Of a DNA stretch of 64,000 nt, positions 24,644-33,227 are shown in pieces. Under the pieces are notes generated by a model. That model had not been told where the DNA came from, ran no database searches, and saw nothing but the letters and a program-made list of their open reading frames with translations. The number at the start of each line of letters is the position of its first letter. Position 1 is the stretch's first letter. The translations under genes were made by a program, and so were the position numbers. The DNA is from Streptomyces tsukubensis (GTDB lineage: Bacteria > Actinomycetota > Actinomycetes > Streptomycetales > Streptomycetaceae), in contig NZ_CP020700.1 of the NCBI RefSeq assembly GCF_003932715.1, positions 5,168,501-5,232,500 of the forward strand, read 5' to 3'.

Positions 24644-25780
24644 TCAGCGACCCAGTGCCCGGACCACCGACTTCAGCAGGCCCTCGTTCTCCGGGGCCGT
24701 ACCGCCCGGGAAGGCATACCGGCGGCGGGTGTAGGCGTAGGCGAAGCCCTGCCGCAGGTCCGCGAGCGCGAGGGAGCCCGCGGCGCCGCTGTGGCCGTAG
24801 GAGTCGGCGCCGAGGAAGGAGAAGCGCAGGCCCATGGCGAGGAAGCCCAGACCGAACGCGTCCGGCTCGCCGGCCACCAGGTCCGTTCCCTCGGAGTGGA
24901 TCCGGGCGAACTCGGCGGCCGTGTCAGGCTTCAGCAGCGGACTCCGGCCGTCCAGTCCGAACGCGGCCGCCGCGTACATCCCGGCGAGGCCGCGCGCGGA
25001 GCCGATACCGGCCGCCGACGTCTGGCCCTTGGCCCGTACCGTGCGGGAGTTCGGGAAGTCGTACAGCTCGACCGGGTCCGGCACATGCTGGTTGAAGGCG
25101 ATACCGGCCAGGCTGTACGGGCCGTGGGCGGTAGCCTCCAGTTCGGCCTGCTGCTCCGGTGTCGGCAGCATCGGGAGGACGGTGAGAAAGCGCGGCTCCT
25201 CGGACTCCGGGAGGCCCAGCCACATGTCCAGGCCGTACGGGGCGCGTATCCGCTCCTCGTACCACTCCTGCAGAGTGCGCCCGGTGGCCCGGAACACGAC
25301 CTCTCCGACCAGCCCGCCGATCACGAAGCCGTGGTAGCCGAAGAACCGCCCCGGCTGCCAGAACGGGCGCTGCCCCGCCAGCCGGGCCGCGATCGCCCGG
25401 TCGTCGGCCAGCTCCTCCAGGGTGAAGCCCGCGTCCAGGCCGACCACCCCGGCCCGGTGCGCGAGCAGTTCGCGCAGGGTGACCTCGCCCTTCCCTTCGG
25501 CGGCGAAGTCCGGCCAGTACGAGGCGACGGTACGGTCCAGGTCCAGCAGACCGTCCTGGACCAGGAGCGCGGTCACCAGATAGGCCGCGCCCTTGGTGGA
25601 CGAGAAGACGCCGAGCAGGGACTCCCCGGTCACCCCGTCCGACCAGAGATCCACCACCCGCTCACTGCCCCGGTGCACCACCAACTGGGCCCCGGGCTCG
25701 TGCTCCTCGCCCGCGAGGAAGGCGGCGAACTCGTCCCGCACCCCTTCGAAACCGGCGGCTACCGTGCCATGGACTGCCAT
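24644..25780 (-). CDS. Serine beta-lactamase-like hydrolase (EstB/family VIII type)
   Basis: 378 aa from the ATG preceded by GGGAGGG. The class-C beta-lactamase fold shows in GVFSSTKGAAYLVTALLVQD, whose S-x-x-K is S60-K63; LRELLAHRAGVVGLD; GRFFGYHGFVIGGLVGEVV, in which the usual catalytic Tyr precedes HG; and the C-terminal YGHSGAAGSLALAD. There is no signal peptide, so this is more likely a cytoplasmic esterase or D-aminopeptidase than an antibiotic-degrading enzyme. Substrate unknown; transcribed alone. Confidence 0.85.
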   Translation of the reverse strand: MAVHGTVAAGFEGVRDEFAAFLAGEEHEPGAQLVVHRGSERVVDLWSDGVTGESLLGVFSSTKGAAYLVTALLVQDGLLDLDRTVASYWPDFAAEGKGEVTLRELLAHRAGVVGLDAGFTLEELADDRAIAARLAGQRPFWQPGRFFGYHGFVIGGLVGEVVFRATGRTLQEWYEERIRAPYGLDMWLGLPESEEPRFLTVLPMLPTPEQQAELEATAHGPYSLAGIAFNQHVPDPVELYDFPNSRTVRAKGQTSAAGIGSARGLAGMYAAAAFGLDGRSPLLKPDTAAEFARIHSEGTDLVAGEPDAFGLGFLAMGLRFSFLGADSYGHSGAAGSLALADLRQGFAYAYTRRRYAFPGGTAPENEGLLKSVVRALGR

Positions 25781-25922
25781 GAACCCTCCCGAACTGCCGT
25801 ACGGATCTTGTGCCTCACGACAACTTGCCTGCGGGCGCCAACTATTCCCGGCGTCGCCGGCCGTCCGCCCGGGGCTCGGCCCCGTGCCATGACGGGATCG
25901 GCGCCGTCCGGCCGAGGGAAGG

Positions 25923-26594
25923 TCAGTCGTCGTCCGGGACATCCTCGGCCTGGAGCCGGGTGGCGAGGTCGTCGGCCCATGCGAGGGCCCACACGCGCAG
26001 GTCTGCTGTCTGTTCGGGGTCGAGGCCGTATGCGGCGAAGTCCTGGTCGTCCCACCACTCGGCTCCCGTGAGACGGTCGCGCAGGTCGTGGAGGCTGAAT
26101 GCGAAGCGGGCGTGGCGGCGGCCGAGGTTTTCCAGGTCCGCAGTGGAGCGGTGCAGCGTCGCGGCGTGGACGTCGATGAGGTCGCGGACCGCGCCGCGGT
26201 CCGCGAGCGCGCGGACCTTGGTGCCGATGACGTCGTCCAGCGAGAGAACGGGACCGTACTCGGTGAGGGCCGGCGGCGCCCAGAATGCTTCCTTGAGGAT
26301 GTCGACCTCGCACTCCTCACCCGTGGCGGGGTCAGTGGCAATGAGCCGACCCGACAGGGGGCTGGACTCGATATGGCGGACGCCCCAGCCGCGCGAGGCC
26401 AGGCCGTCGCCGACCGTGCGGATGATCTCGTCGATGGGGGCCGGGTTCTCGGTGGCCACGTCCAGGTCCTGCGAGAGCCGGTCGACCAGCCCGTGGGCCT
26501 GCACGGCGTACCCGCCGGTGATCACGAGCGGGTAGGGCGCACCGATGGCGAGGACGTCGGCCAGGAGTCGACGGTGCAGGTCAGTGAGGTTCAC
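25923..26594 (-). CDS. AbiEii/AbiGii-type nucleotidyltransferase (putative toxin)
   Basis: 223 aa; the GTG at 26594 overlaps the stop of the upstream gene (GTGA), which fixes the start. The Pol-beta nucleotidyltransferase core is clear: GGYAVQAHGLVDRLSQDLDV (GG at 27-28, catalytic Asp pair D43/D45) and a third acidic strand in EECEVDILKEAF, followed by LDDVIGTKVRALADRGAVRD. It matches the AbiEii toxin family, which transfers nucleotides to tRNA or other targets. Whether it is a toxin, antibiotic-resistance nucleotidyltransferase or housekeeping enzyme is undecided; the coupled partner supports a two-component module. Confidence 0.8.
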   Translation of the reverse strand: MNLTDLHRRLLADVLAIGAPYPLVITGGYAVQAHGLVDRLSQDLDVATENPAPIDEIIRTVGDGLASRGWGVRHIESSPLSGRLIATDPATGEECEVDILKEAFWAPPALTEYGPVLSLDDVIGTKVRALADRGAVRDLIDVHAATLHRSTADLENLGRRHARFAFSLHDLRDRLTGAEWWDDQDFAAYGLDPEQTADLRVWALAWADDLATRLQAEDVPDDD

Positions 26595-26959
26595 GCGGCG
26601 GTCGCGGCGGTTGCGGTGATGAGTTCGGGGAAAGCGTTCTCCCAGACGTCCCTGATCGGGCGGCTGATCAGCGTGCGCAGCACGGGCCACTGCTGGACGA
26701 GCAGGTCCCGGTTGAGGAAGTCGATCAGGTCCTGGCGCTGTCCTTCGGCCAGGACGGTGCGGTACAGGCCCATCCGGGAGCGCGGCTGCTCCAGCCCGTA
26801 GGAGCGGCGGCCCGACCAGACGACGTGCAGTGGCAGGTCCACCGTTCCGTGGGTGGGACCGGTCAGGTCGTCGAGTCGTTCCGGCAGTCGCTGTGCGTAC
26901 TGCGCACACAACAGGTCGAACGCGTCCGGTAGGGGAAACGAGAGGGGCTGCACGGTCAT
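26591..26959 (-). CDS. Small protein coupled to nucleotidyltransferase (putative antitoxin)
   Basis: 122 aa, ATG 26959. Not assigned to a known family: it lacks the ~200-residue winged-helix AbiEi architecture. It starts MTVQPLSFPLPDAFDLL, has a basic and aromatic middle (VVWSGRRSYGLEQPRSRMGL), and an alpha-helical C-terminal half (RQDLIDFLNRDLLVQQW, RPIRDVWENAFPEL). Its stop overlaps the start of the AbiEii-like gene, as expected for a coupled pair, so a regulator or antitoxin role is the best inference. Confidence 0.7.
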   Translation of the reverse strand: MTVQPLSFPLPDAFDLLCAQYAQRLPERLDDLTGPTHGTVDLPLHVVWSGRRSYGLEQPRSRMGLYRTVLAEGQRQDLIDFLNRDLLVQQWPVLRTLISRPIRDVWENAFPELITATAATAA

Positions 26960-27483
26960 GCCCTCATTATCGCCTGGCGGGCGGCGCAGGTACTGCGCCG
27001 TGCAGGGCTCGGGCGGTTGTGCGGTCGTGCGGAGTCGGGCATCGGTCCTGCCTCCGGTGCGGTCCGGGAGAGCTTGATCCGCCCGGTTCTGTGCAACCTG
27101 GGAGTAGTTTGTTCGCTTCTACCTATAGGGAAGACTTGTCTCATGCTGGGTCCGATTCCGGCGATGGGTCCGGGGGCGGGCGGGTGGTGAGTGCCGTCAG
27201 GTTCGTGAGGCGGGGCTGCTTCGGGCAGCCGGGCGGGAACGCCTCCGCGTGAAAGCCGACGAGTGGGTGGTGCGCGGGTGGGGCCGCGGCTGCTCCGGCT
27301 TCGGTTCGCTGGGCATGCTTCCCCGCTGACCGGCCGAGCGGAATGAGGCTCGGTGCTTGTCGGCCGGTCTCGCTGCGCGGCCCCCCGTGGCCGGGGAAGT
27401 GAGCAGACAGAATCGCTGCTCGTCCCTGGGAGTTCAGCGTGCGACAAGTGATGTGTGGCGTACGGGAATGGTGCTGCTGTCGT
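26960..27483. other. 524-base intergenic region
   Basis: Holds the promoter of the nucleotidyltransferase pair (minus strand) and the terminator of the operon to the right (27328-27369). An A/T-rich island near 27105-27140 is promoter-like on the plus strand and precedes a 15-codon frame at 27142, which I do not regard as a gene. Confidence 0.5.
27328..27369 (-). terminator. Hairpin downstream of the unknown-protein operon
   Basis: GACCGGCCGA (27328-27337) pairs with TCGGCCGGTC (27360-27369) across 22 bases, 115 bases beyond the stop of the last gene of the minus-strand operon. Confidence 0.5.
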
Positions 27484-28134
27484 TCATGCGATGTCGCCGG
27501 AAGCCGGGGTGAAGCGGAGCAGGTCAATGGGCGTGCAGCCCATGAGCCGGATGACGGCGAGATCCGCGAGCAGCCAGGGCAGGCGGGGGTCTCCGTACGG
27601 CAGTTGGACCGGGTCCTCGCCGCTGAGCAGGGCGGGTGTGTGGAGGGCGCCTCGGTAGCCCCAGGCCCGGGGGCGGCGCACCCGGAGTGCCGTATGGCCA
27701 CCGGCGAGGGCCGGGCACTGCTCCAGGGCCAGCACCGCGCACGGCTCCGGGCAGACGGGCGGGGTGATCGTCAGTACGTCCTCCGGGTCGCCGTCCGGGG
27801 GACCGGCCAGCAGCCAGAGCATTCCGTTCGGGGACCGCGGGGGCGGTTCCCCGCAGACCTGGCAGAGCAGCCGGGCGAGGGCGCGGCGCTGGCGGCGGGG
27901 GTCGAGCTGCTCGTACAGGGGCCGGCCGGCTGCCTCGGTGGCACGCCGCCCCCGGCCACGCGCCAGCAGGACCCCGTCGTCAGTGCGGTCGTGGACGGAT
28001 TCGTCGCGGTACGCGATCCCGCGCCCCCGCAGGCCCAGGACGAGTGGCTCGGGCAGGACGGGCGCGGCGGACCAGGGCGTCACCCAGGGGACGATCCGGC
28101 CGTGGAAGCGGGGGAGGCCGTCCGGATCAGGCAC
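27484..28134 (-). CDS. Cys-rich conserved hypothetical protein
   Basis: 216 aa from the GTG at 28134, overlapping the previous gene by 8 bases. It starts [20 protein letters not shown] and contains CQVCGEPP and a later [13 protein letters not shown], a four-to-five-cysteine arrangement that may bind zinc, then ends [19 protein letters not shown] recognise it only as a Streptomyces-type conserved unknown, often found near XRE regulators. Last gene of the three-gene coupled operon, reading away from the XRE regulator at 28901. Confidence 0.75.
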
Positions 28135-28342
28135 GGCAACCTCCGGAACGGTTCAGTTCGCCGGGTACGGGTCCGGGGGAGCAGCCCGTGGTGTCCTGCG
28201 GGCAGACGTACCGCACGTAGCCGGGCCCGCTGGCCCGCTCGACGTATCCGGCCTCGACCGGGGCGGTGGTGGTACGCCCGCAGACGCAGCACACGGCGGA
28301 GCGCGGCGCCGGTGGCGGGGCGAGCAGGCTCTCCGTCCTCAC
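28127..28342 (-). CDS. Small zinc-ribbon-like hypothetical protein
   Basis: 71 aa from the GTG at 28342, which overlaps the upstream stop (GTGA); the longer frame to 28543 is low-complexity. Core: [20 protein letters not shown], then [17 protein letters not shown]. The CxxC and downstream cysteines suggest a one-zinc knuckle. A similar short family occurs widely in Streptomyces. Both neighbours overlap it, so the three proteins should be made in fixed ratio. Confidence 0.78.
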
Positions 28343-28683
28343 CGCAGCCACCCCCACCCGGGCCCGGGCCGCGCGGTCCGCACGGCGACGGGCCGGACGA
28401 GAACGATGCCCTGCGGAGCGACGTACAGCCGCCGCGGGGGCGGCGGACCGTCCGGGACGGTACGGGCCCGGAGTGCCTCTTCCCTGGCCAGGAGGAGGGC
28501 TTGGGCTTCCTCCTGGCCAGGGGTGGTCCAGGGGCGGGTCCACGGGTCGACGCGGGGTGTCGGGAGGGGGGCGGGCGGTACGGGACGCCGTATCCCCGCG
28601 ATGCGGTCAGCGATACGGGTCAACAGGCAGGCGATAACATCACGCATACGGCTGATCAGCTCCTTAGCAAGCTGGTTGGTCAC
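28339..28683 (-). CDS. Hypothetical protein, first gene of coupled operon
   Basis: 114 aa from GTG 28683, or 102 aa from ATG 28647, which has AAGGAG about 12 bases upstream. N-terminal helix ([20 protein letters not shown]), Pro/Trp-rich middle ([15 protein letters not shown]), a short helix ([17 protein letters not shown]) and a C-terminal [14 protein letters not shown] strand. No known domain is recognised. It shares the 217-base promoter region with the divergent XRE regulator. Confidence 0.65.
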
Positions 28684-28900
28684 AGCCCCGGTGGGCCGTG
28701 GCGACGGCCCGCCGGGGTGCGTACTTCGGCCCGCTCCCGCTGGCGAACGGAAATGGGGGCCGGTGAATGGTCCGGCTCCGAGGAAAGCGGGTTGTCGCGG
28801 CAGTGGGCCAGGTAATTCGGTCCCTGCTGTTGGATCCAGGGACCGGAAATTTTTACACTCGCGCCAGCACGCTCGGTGCGCGCGGGGCTACCGTGGGCTG

Positions 28901-30208
28901 ATGGTGCAGCCGGAGAACATCCGATTCGCCGCCTATCTGCGGGCTGCCGGGCTGTCGCAGGAGGAGCTGGCCGATCGGCTCAACGAGCATATTCAGGACT
29001 TAACCGGCCGGTCCGGCAGTATCACCGACCGCCACATCCGTAACTGGCTGACGGGAAAGACGAGGTGGCCTCAGGAGCGCCAGCGGCTTGCGCTGCAAGC
29101 CGAGTTCGGCGTTGATGCATATGAGCTGGGATTCATGCCGAGAAACAGTGTAGCGAGCAACGTTTTATCGGCCGTAGCCCTGGCAGATGCAGATCCGGAG
29201 GACATCGTGAAACGTCGCCACTTCACTGTTGCAGGCGCCGCCGTTCTTGGCGCGACGGCGCTGCCGAACGTCGCCACCGCAGCTCCCCTGCCCCGTATCG
29301 GTATGGATCAGGTCGACGATCTCGAAAAGGCATTCGACCGGCTCATCACCGATGACGACACCTCGGGTTCGACAGCCCGGCTGGAGGCCGAGGCACTGGC
29401 CTTCAGCAAGCAGGCGCTGGCGCTCCAGCACAGCGGCGGCATGCTGCCGGAGCGGGTCCGCTCACGGCTCTACTACCTTGCGGCCGCCTTCACCGGATTC
29501 GCGGTATGGGCCGCCGTCGACCGCTGCCGCCCCGAACCCGCCCGGCGTCATGTCGAACGCGCCCTCACCTTCGCCAGGCTCTCCGGCAGCGCGGAGGTCG
29601 AACTGCGTATCTGGAGCCACCTTTCGATCCTCGCGGGTCAGGGGGGCAACGACAACGAGGCGATGGCCGCGGCCCAGATGGCTCGGTCCTCCCCGGCCTG
29701 CCGCCGGGATCCTCTGCTGGCCTCCCTCACCTCCGCCCGCCTCGCCTCCGTTCACGCGGGTGCGGGGAACGGCCGGGCCGGACGGCGCGCCCTCGACGGC
29801 GCCCATGCCGCGTTCCACCGTGCCGACCGCGCCGCGCACCGCGAAAGCTGGATGGCGTTCTACGATGCGGCCGAACTCCACGGCCTGTCCGCCCTGACCC
29901 TGACCAAGCTCGGTGAGCACGAGGAAGCGGAGGCTCATCTGCACCAGACCCTCGGCCTGCTCCGCCCCGAGTACCGCCGCAACCGGTCCTACTACACTGC
30001 CCACCTCGCCCTCACCCAGCTTCGCCAAGGTGACGCGGAGACCGCGTGCGGCACGGCCCTGAGAGTCCTGCCGGACCGGACCGCCGTCACCGGCAGGACC
30101 CACCAGGCTCTCCGGAAGTTCGACCACGGGCTGGCCCGGGTCGCCCCCGGAGCCCGGTTCGCCACCGACTGGACCGACCGTTTCCACGACTGGAAGGGAC
30201 GAGTGTGA
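28901..30208 (+). CDS. XRE-type regulator with helical-repeat domain and two TTA codons
   Basis: 435 aa from ATG 28901. Residues 1-70 are a helix-turn-helix (LSQEELADRLNEHIQDL, IRNWLTGKTRWPQERQR). An Ala-rich hydrophobic stretch (HFTVAGAAVLGATALPNVAT) follows, then a long helical C-terminal domain resembling TPR repeats (YYLAAAFTGFAVWAAVDRCR, LHGLSALTLTKLGEHEEAEA). Two leucines are encoded by TTA (29000-29002 and 29165-29167), codons 34 and 89, so expression should depend on bldA tRNA. The first 300 bases are less GC-rich than neighbouring genes. Divergent from the coupled unknown operon; coupled to the acetyltransferase downstream. Confidence 0.82.
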   Translation: MVQPENIRFAAYLRAAGLSQEELADRLNEHIQDLTGRSGSITDRHIRNWLTGKTRWPQERQRLALQAEFGVDAYELGFMPRNSVASNVLSAVALADADPEDIVKRRHFTVAGAAVLGATALPNVATAAPLPRIGMDQVDDLEKAFDRLITDDDTSGSTARLEAEALAFSKQALALQHSGGMLPERVRSRLYYLAAAFTGFAVWAAVDRCRPEPARRHVERALTFARLSGSAEVELRIWSHLSILAGQGGNDNEAMAAAQMARSSPACRRDPLLASLTSARLASVHAGAGNGRAGRRALDGAHAAFHRADRAAHRESWMAFYDAAELHGLSALTLTKLGEHEEAEAHLHQTLGLLRPEYRRNRSYYTAHLALTQLRQGDAETACGTALRVLPDRTAVTGRTHQALRKFDHGLARVAPGARFATDWTDRFHDWKGRV

Positions 30209-30759
30209 CCATCGAAATCCGCCGTATCGACGCCGAAGGGCTGCCGACCGTGCGGCAGACCGTCCTGGACATCCACGCCGAGGTACGCCACCAGGACTTC
30301 GGCCTCACCGGCGACTTCCACACCGTCGCCCGCTTCGACGAGCGTCTGAGCGCCTATGCCTCCCGGCCCGGGTGGGCCGCCGTCCTCGGTTACGACGCGG
30401 GTGAGCCCGTCGGCTTCTGCTTCGGCATGGCGCTCGCCGCCGACACCCGCTGGTGGCGGAGCATGACCGAGCCCGTTCCCGAGGAGGTCATCTGGGAAGA
30501 CGGCCGCCGCACCGCCGCACTCAACGAGATTGTGGTCCGCAAGCGCTGGCGCGGCACCGGAACCGCTCGCCGTCTGCATGACACCTGGCTGGCCGGGCGG
30601 ACCGAGGAGCGGGTGACCCTGTTGGTGGATCCCGCGGCCGGAGGCGGCAAGGTGCAGGCCGTCTACGAGAGCTGGGGGTACGAGAAGCTGGGCGAGCAGC
30701 AGCCGTTCCCCGACTCGCCGCGCTTCGCCGCCATGATCCGGCCCCTTCTCACCGGCTGA
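30205..30759 (+). CDS. GNAT-family N-acetyltransferase
   Basis: 184 aa from the GTG that overlaps the regulator's stop by four bases. The acetyl-CoA-binding motif is ALNEIVVRKRWRGTGTARRL (R-x-x-G-T-G), followed by a V-strand and the Tyr-containing AVYESWGYEKLGEQQPF. The acceptor is unknown. Coupling to the TTA-containing XRE regulator suggests both are made under the same developmental control. An imperfect hairpin follows. Confidence 0.85.
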   Translation: MTIEIRRIDAEGLPTVRQTVLDIHAEVRHQDFGLTGDFHTVARFDERLSAYASRPGWAAVLGYDAGEPVGFCFGMALAADTRWWRSMTEPVPEEVIWEDGRRTAALNEIVVRKRWRGTGTARRLHDTWLAGRTEERVTLLVDPAAGGGKVQAVYESWGYEKLGEQQPFPDSPRFAAMIRPLLTG

Positions 30760-30770
30760 CCGGCGACCGC

Positions 30771-30797
30771 GGGCGTCCTCAGCGCCGCTGAGCGCCC
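30771..30797 (+). terminator. Hairpin terminator
   Basis: GGGCG-tc-CTCAGC-GCC-GCTGAG-CGCCC (30771-30797), an 11-bp stem with a 2-nt bulge, 12 bases after the GNAT stop. Confidence 0.6.
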
Positions 30798-30908
30798 GGC
30801 CGGATGCCGTACGCAGCCCTGACCAGCGCAAACATCTCCATGGCAGATCTTGCCCCATCGCGGTGCTTGAATGGACCCGTCGTTCCCTGTCCGGCAAGGA
30901 GAAGCGCT

Positions 30909-31682
30909 GTGCCCCTGGTGTCTGTCGTGATGCCCGTCTACAACTCGGCAGCCACCCTCGGCGCAGCCGTCCGATCGGTGCTCACCCAGACGCACACCGA
31001 CCTGGAGCTGCTGATCACCGACGACCAGTCCACCGACGGCTCCATGGACCTGCTCCGCGAGTTCGCAGAGCAGGACGAGCGGGTGCTGCCGGAGACGGCC
31101 CCGGAGCAGGGCGGTGCGGGACGGGCCCGGAACCTGGCGATCGGGCGGGCCCGTGGGGACTACATCGCCTTTCTCGACAGCGACGACATGTGGCTTCCCG
31201 AGAAGACCGAGAAGCAGCTCGCCTTCGCCGCGGAAGGCGATGCGCCCCTGACCTTCACCTCGTACTACAAGATGGCCGCCGACTACGACGGCGAGAGCAC
31301 CGACTGGGTCCCGAACGGGCGGGTGGTCCGTGCGCGGCACCACGTGGACTACCGCGCCATGCTGGTCCGCGACTACATCGGCGCCCTCACCGCCATGTAC
31401 GACCGCAACGCCCTGGGCACCCGGCTGATGCCGGAGATGCGCAAGCGCCAGGACTACGCCCTCTGGCTGTCGATCATGCGGGACGGCGCCGACGCCCGGG
31501 GTCTGGCCGAGCCGCTCGCGGTGTACCGGGCCCAGCAGGCGGGCTCCCTGTCCTCCAACAAGCTCTCCCTCGTGCAGTACAACTGGGCCCTGTACCGCGA
31601 GCACGAGCATCTGTCCGTCCCGCGGGCGACGCGGGCGCTGGCCGGCGCCGTCTGGCAGTCCCTGCGCAACTCGCGCATCTAG
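30909..31682 (+). CDS. GT2-family glycosyltransferase
   Basis: 257 aa from the GTG at 30909 with AAGGAG nine bases before; upstream in-frame codons lack a site. GT-A fold motifs: VSVVMPVYNSAATLGAAVRS, TDDQSTDGSMDLL and the metal-binding AFLDSDDMWLP. The C-terminus lacks membrane helices. It resembles single-domain GT2 enzymes that add one sugar to a lipid or O-antigen-type acceptor. No other polysaccharide gene lies beside it. Confidence 0.87.
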   Translation: MPLVSVVMPVYNSAATLGAAVRSVLTQTHTDLELLITDDQSTDGSMDLLREFAEQDERVLPETAPEQGGAGRARNLAIGRARGDYIAFLDSDDMWLPEKTEKQLAFAAEGDAPLTFTSYYKMAADYDGESTDWVPNGRVVRARHHVDYRAMLVRDYIGALTAMYDRNALGTRLMPEMRKRQDYALWLSIMRDGADARGLAEPLAVYRAQQAGSLSSNKLSLVQYNWALYREHEHLSVPRATRALAGAVWQSLRNSRI

Positions 31683-31730
31683 GGCGCCTGGTTCGGCGGG
31701 CTGTCGGAGGGCCCGCCTACACTCCCGCGC

Positions 31731-32105
31731 ATGTCGTTCTGGATGCACCTCGTGAAGATCAGCCCCGCCCATCTGCCCGCGATACGCGAGCAGCCCGGTG
31801 TGCTGCTGGACCTGTTCTCCGACGACGGGGACGCCGAACCGCCCGCGGGCTTCGACCGGGCCACGGACCTCCTGGAGTTCCAGTTCCGCCCCGAGGAGGA
31901 GAACCTCGACCACCACCACTGGCTGACCACCGTCCACCGCGTCGGTGAGGCCCTCGGTGAGGATTTCGACCACGGCGATCTCTTCGCGGTCGGCCCCGAC
32001 CAGGTCGCGAACATCGCCGGTACGCTGCCGGGCGACAGCCCCGTGAAGGAATTCTTCACCGATGCCGCCGGAGAGGGCCGGGCGGTCGTCGGGGGACTCG
32101 GCTGA
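31731..32105 (+). CDS. DUF1877 (YfbM)-like protein
   Basis: 124 aa, ATG 31731. The opening SFWMHLVKISPAHLPAIREQ and the acidic FRPEEENLDHHHWLTTVHR resemble the YfbM/DUF1877 family, whose role is unknown. No signal peptide. It follows the glycosyltransferase by 48 bases and ends 15 bases before the convergent LysR gene. Confidence 0.65.
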   Translation: MSFWMHLVKISPAHLPAIREQPGVLLDLFSDDGDAEPPAGFDRATDLLEFQFRPEEENLDHHHWLTTVHRVGEALGEDFDHGDLFAVGPDQVANIAGTLPGDSPVKEFFTDAAGEGRAVVGGLG

Positions 32106-32120
32106 GGCCGCCGTCCCGGA

Positions 32121-33014
32121 TCAGCCGACCCGCCCCGGCGACACCGACCGCAGCAGCTCCTCCAGCTCCCGCGCCGACAGCAGTGGAACCGCCGGGCGGG
32201 CCGTGTGGATGGTGCGGCGCAGCGCCGGGTCCGTCAGGGGGCGGAGCACGATGTCCGTGGGGACGGCCCGGGCCGCCAGGGACGGGACCAGGGCCACCCC
32301 CAGACCCGCCGCCACATAGCCGAACTTCCCGCTCCACTCCGCAATGCGGATGATCTTGCGGGGGGCGCCGCCCACCCGGGCCCAGGCGTCGGCCAGCGGG
32401 GTGGGGCGGTCCCCGTACGCGTGCTGCACCCAGGCCTCGTCGCCCAGGGCGCGGAGGTCCACCGGCCCGGACCCGGCCAGCCGGTGTCCGCGCGGCAGGG
32501 CGACGAGGAGTTCGTCCTCGCAGAGCACGGAGGTCACGACCCCCTCGGCAGAGGGCAGTCCGTACGGGTAGTCACTGACCACGGCCAGGTCCAGCGCCCC
32601 GTCCGCGAGGCGCTCCATCAGCCCCGCGCTCGGCACCTCCACCACGACCGGCTCGACCTCGGGCCGCGCCGCGCCCAGCGCCCGTAACGCGGCCGGCAGC
32701 AGGGAGATATTGGCCGTGGCGAACGCCCCCACGTGCAGCACCCCGCCCTGCCCGCTGTGGAGTGCGGCGAGTTCCCGTTCGACCCGGGCCAGCCTGCCGA
32801 GCACGTCGAGGGCGTGCTGATGCAGCAGCCGCCCGGCCGGAGTGAGCCGTACCCCCCGCGGCAGCCGCTCGAACAGGGCCCCGCCCGCGCGCTGTTCCAG
32901 CGCCGCGATCCGCCGTGACACCGCGGACTGGGTGTAGTTGAGCCGGGCCGCCGCCCGGGTGAACGACCCGGTGTCGGCCACGGCCGCCAGCAGTCGTAGC
33001 GCTTCGGTCTCCAT
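32121..33014 (-). CDS. LysR-family transcriptional regulator
   Basis: 297 aa; ATG 33014 is preceded by GGGAGGCG, and an in-frame extension upstream is not needed. Residues 1-60 are the LysR winged helix-turn-helix (LRLLAAVADTGSFTRAAARL, NYTQSAVSRRIAALE); the remainder is a periplasmic-binding-type effector domain (VLHVGAFATANISLLPAALR, GDRPTPLADAWARVGG). Divergent from a small membrane protein gene across 213 bases; LysR proteins usually regulate such a divergent target as well as themselves. Confidence 0.92.
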   Translation of the reverse strand: METEALRLLAAVADTGSFTRAAARLNYTQSAVSRRIAALEQRAGGALFERLPRGVRLTPAGRLLHQHALDVLGRLARVERELAALHSGQGGVLHVGAFATANISLLPAALRALGAARPEVEPVVVEVPSAGLMERLADGALDLAVVSDYPYGLPSAEGVVTSVLCEDELLVALPRGHRLAGSGPVDLRALGDEAWVQHAYGDRPTPLADAWARVGGAPRKIIRIAEWSGKFGYVAAGLGVALVPSLAARAVPTDIVLRPLTDPALRRTIHTARPAVPLLSARELEELLRSVSPGRVG

Positions 33015-33227
33015 CCGCGCCTCCCGACGGGCATCGTGGCACAACCCATTCCACCCGTGCATGGGTCGCATGCAAACTCGTCGCTGGTGGCATGGATCGG
33101 TCCGGCCCTACCGTCGAATCCCCGCACCGACGCCGCGATCCCAGGGGGGACATATGGCGCTGCAAGAGGACCCACCACGGACACGGACGGAACCGGTCCG
33201 GCTCGCATCCCGCGCCGGGGCGGCGTC

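Noticed and set aside
27142..27189. Fifteen-codon frame (MLGPIPAMGPGAGGW) after an A/T-rich promoter-like island.
   Set aside because: Could be a leader peptide, but no gene follows on the plus strand and no regulatory structure is evident.
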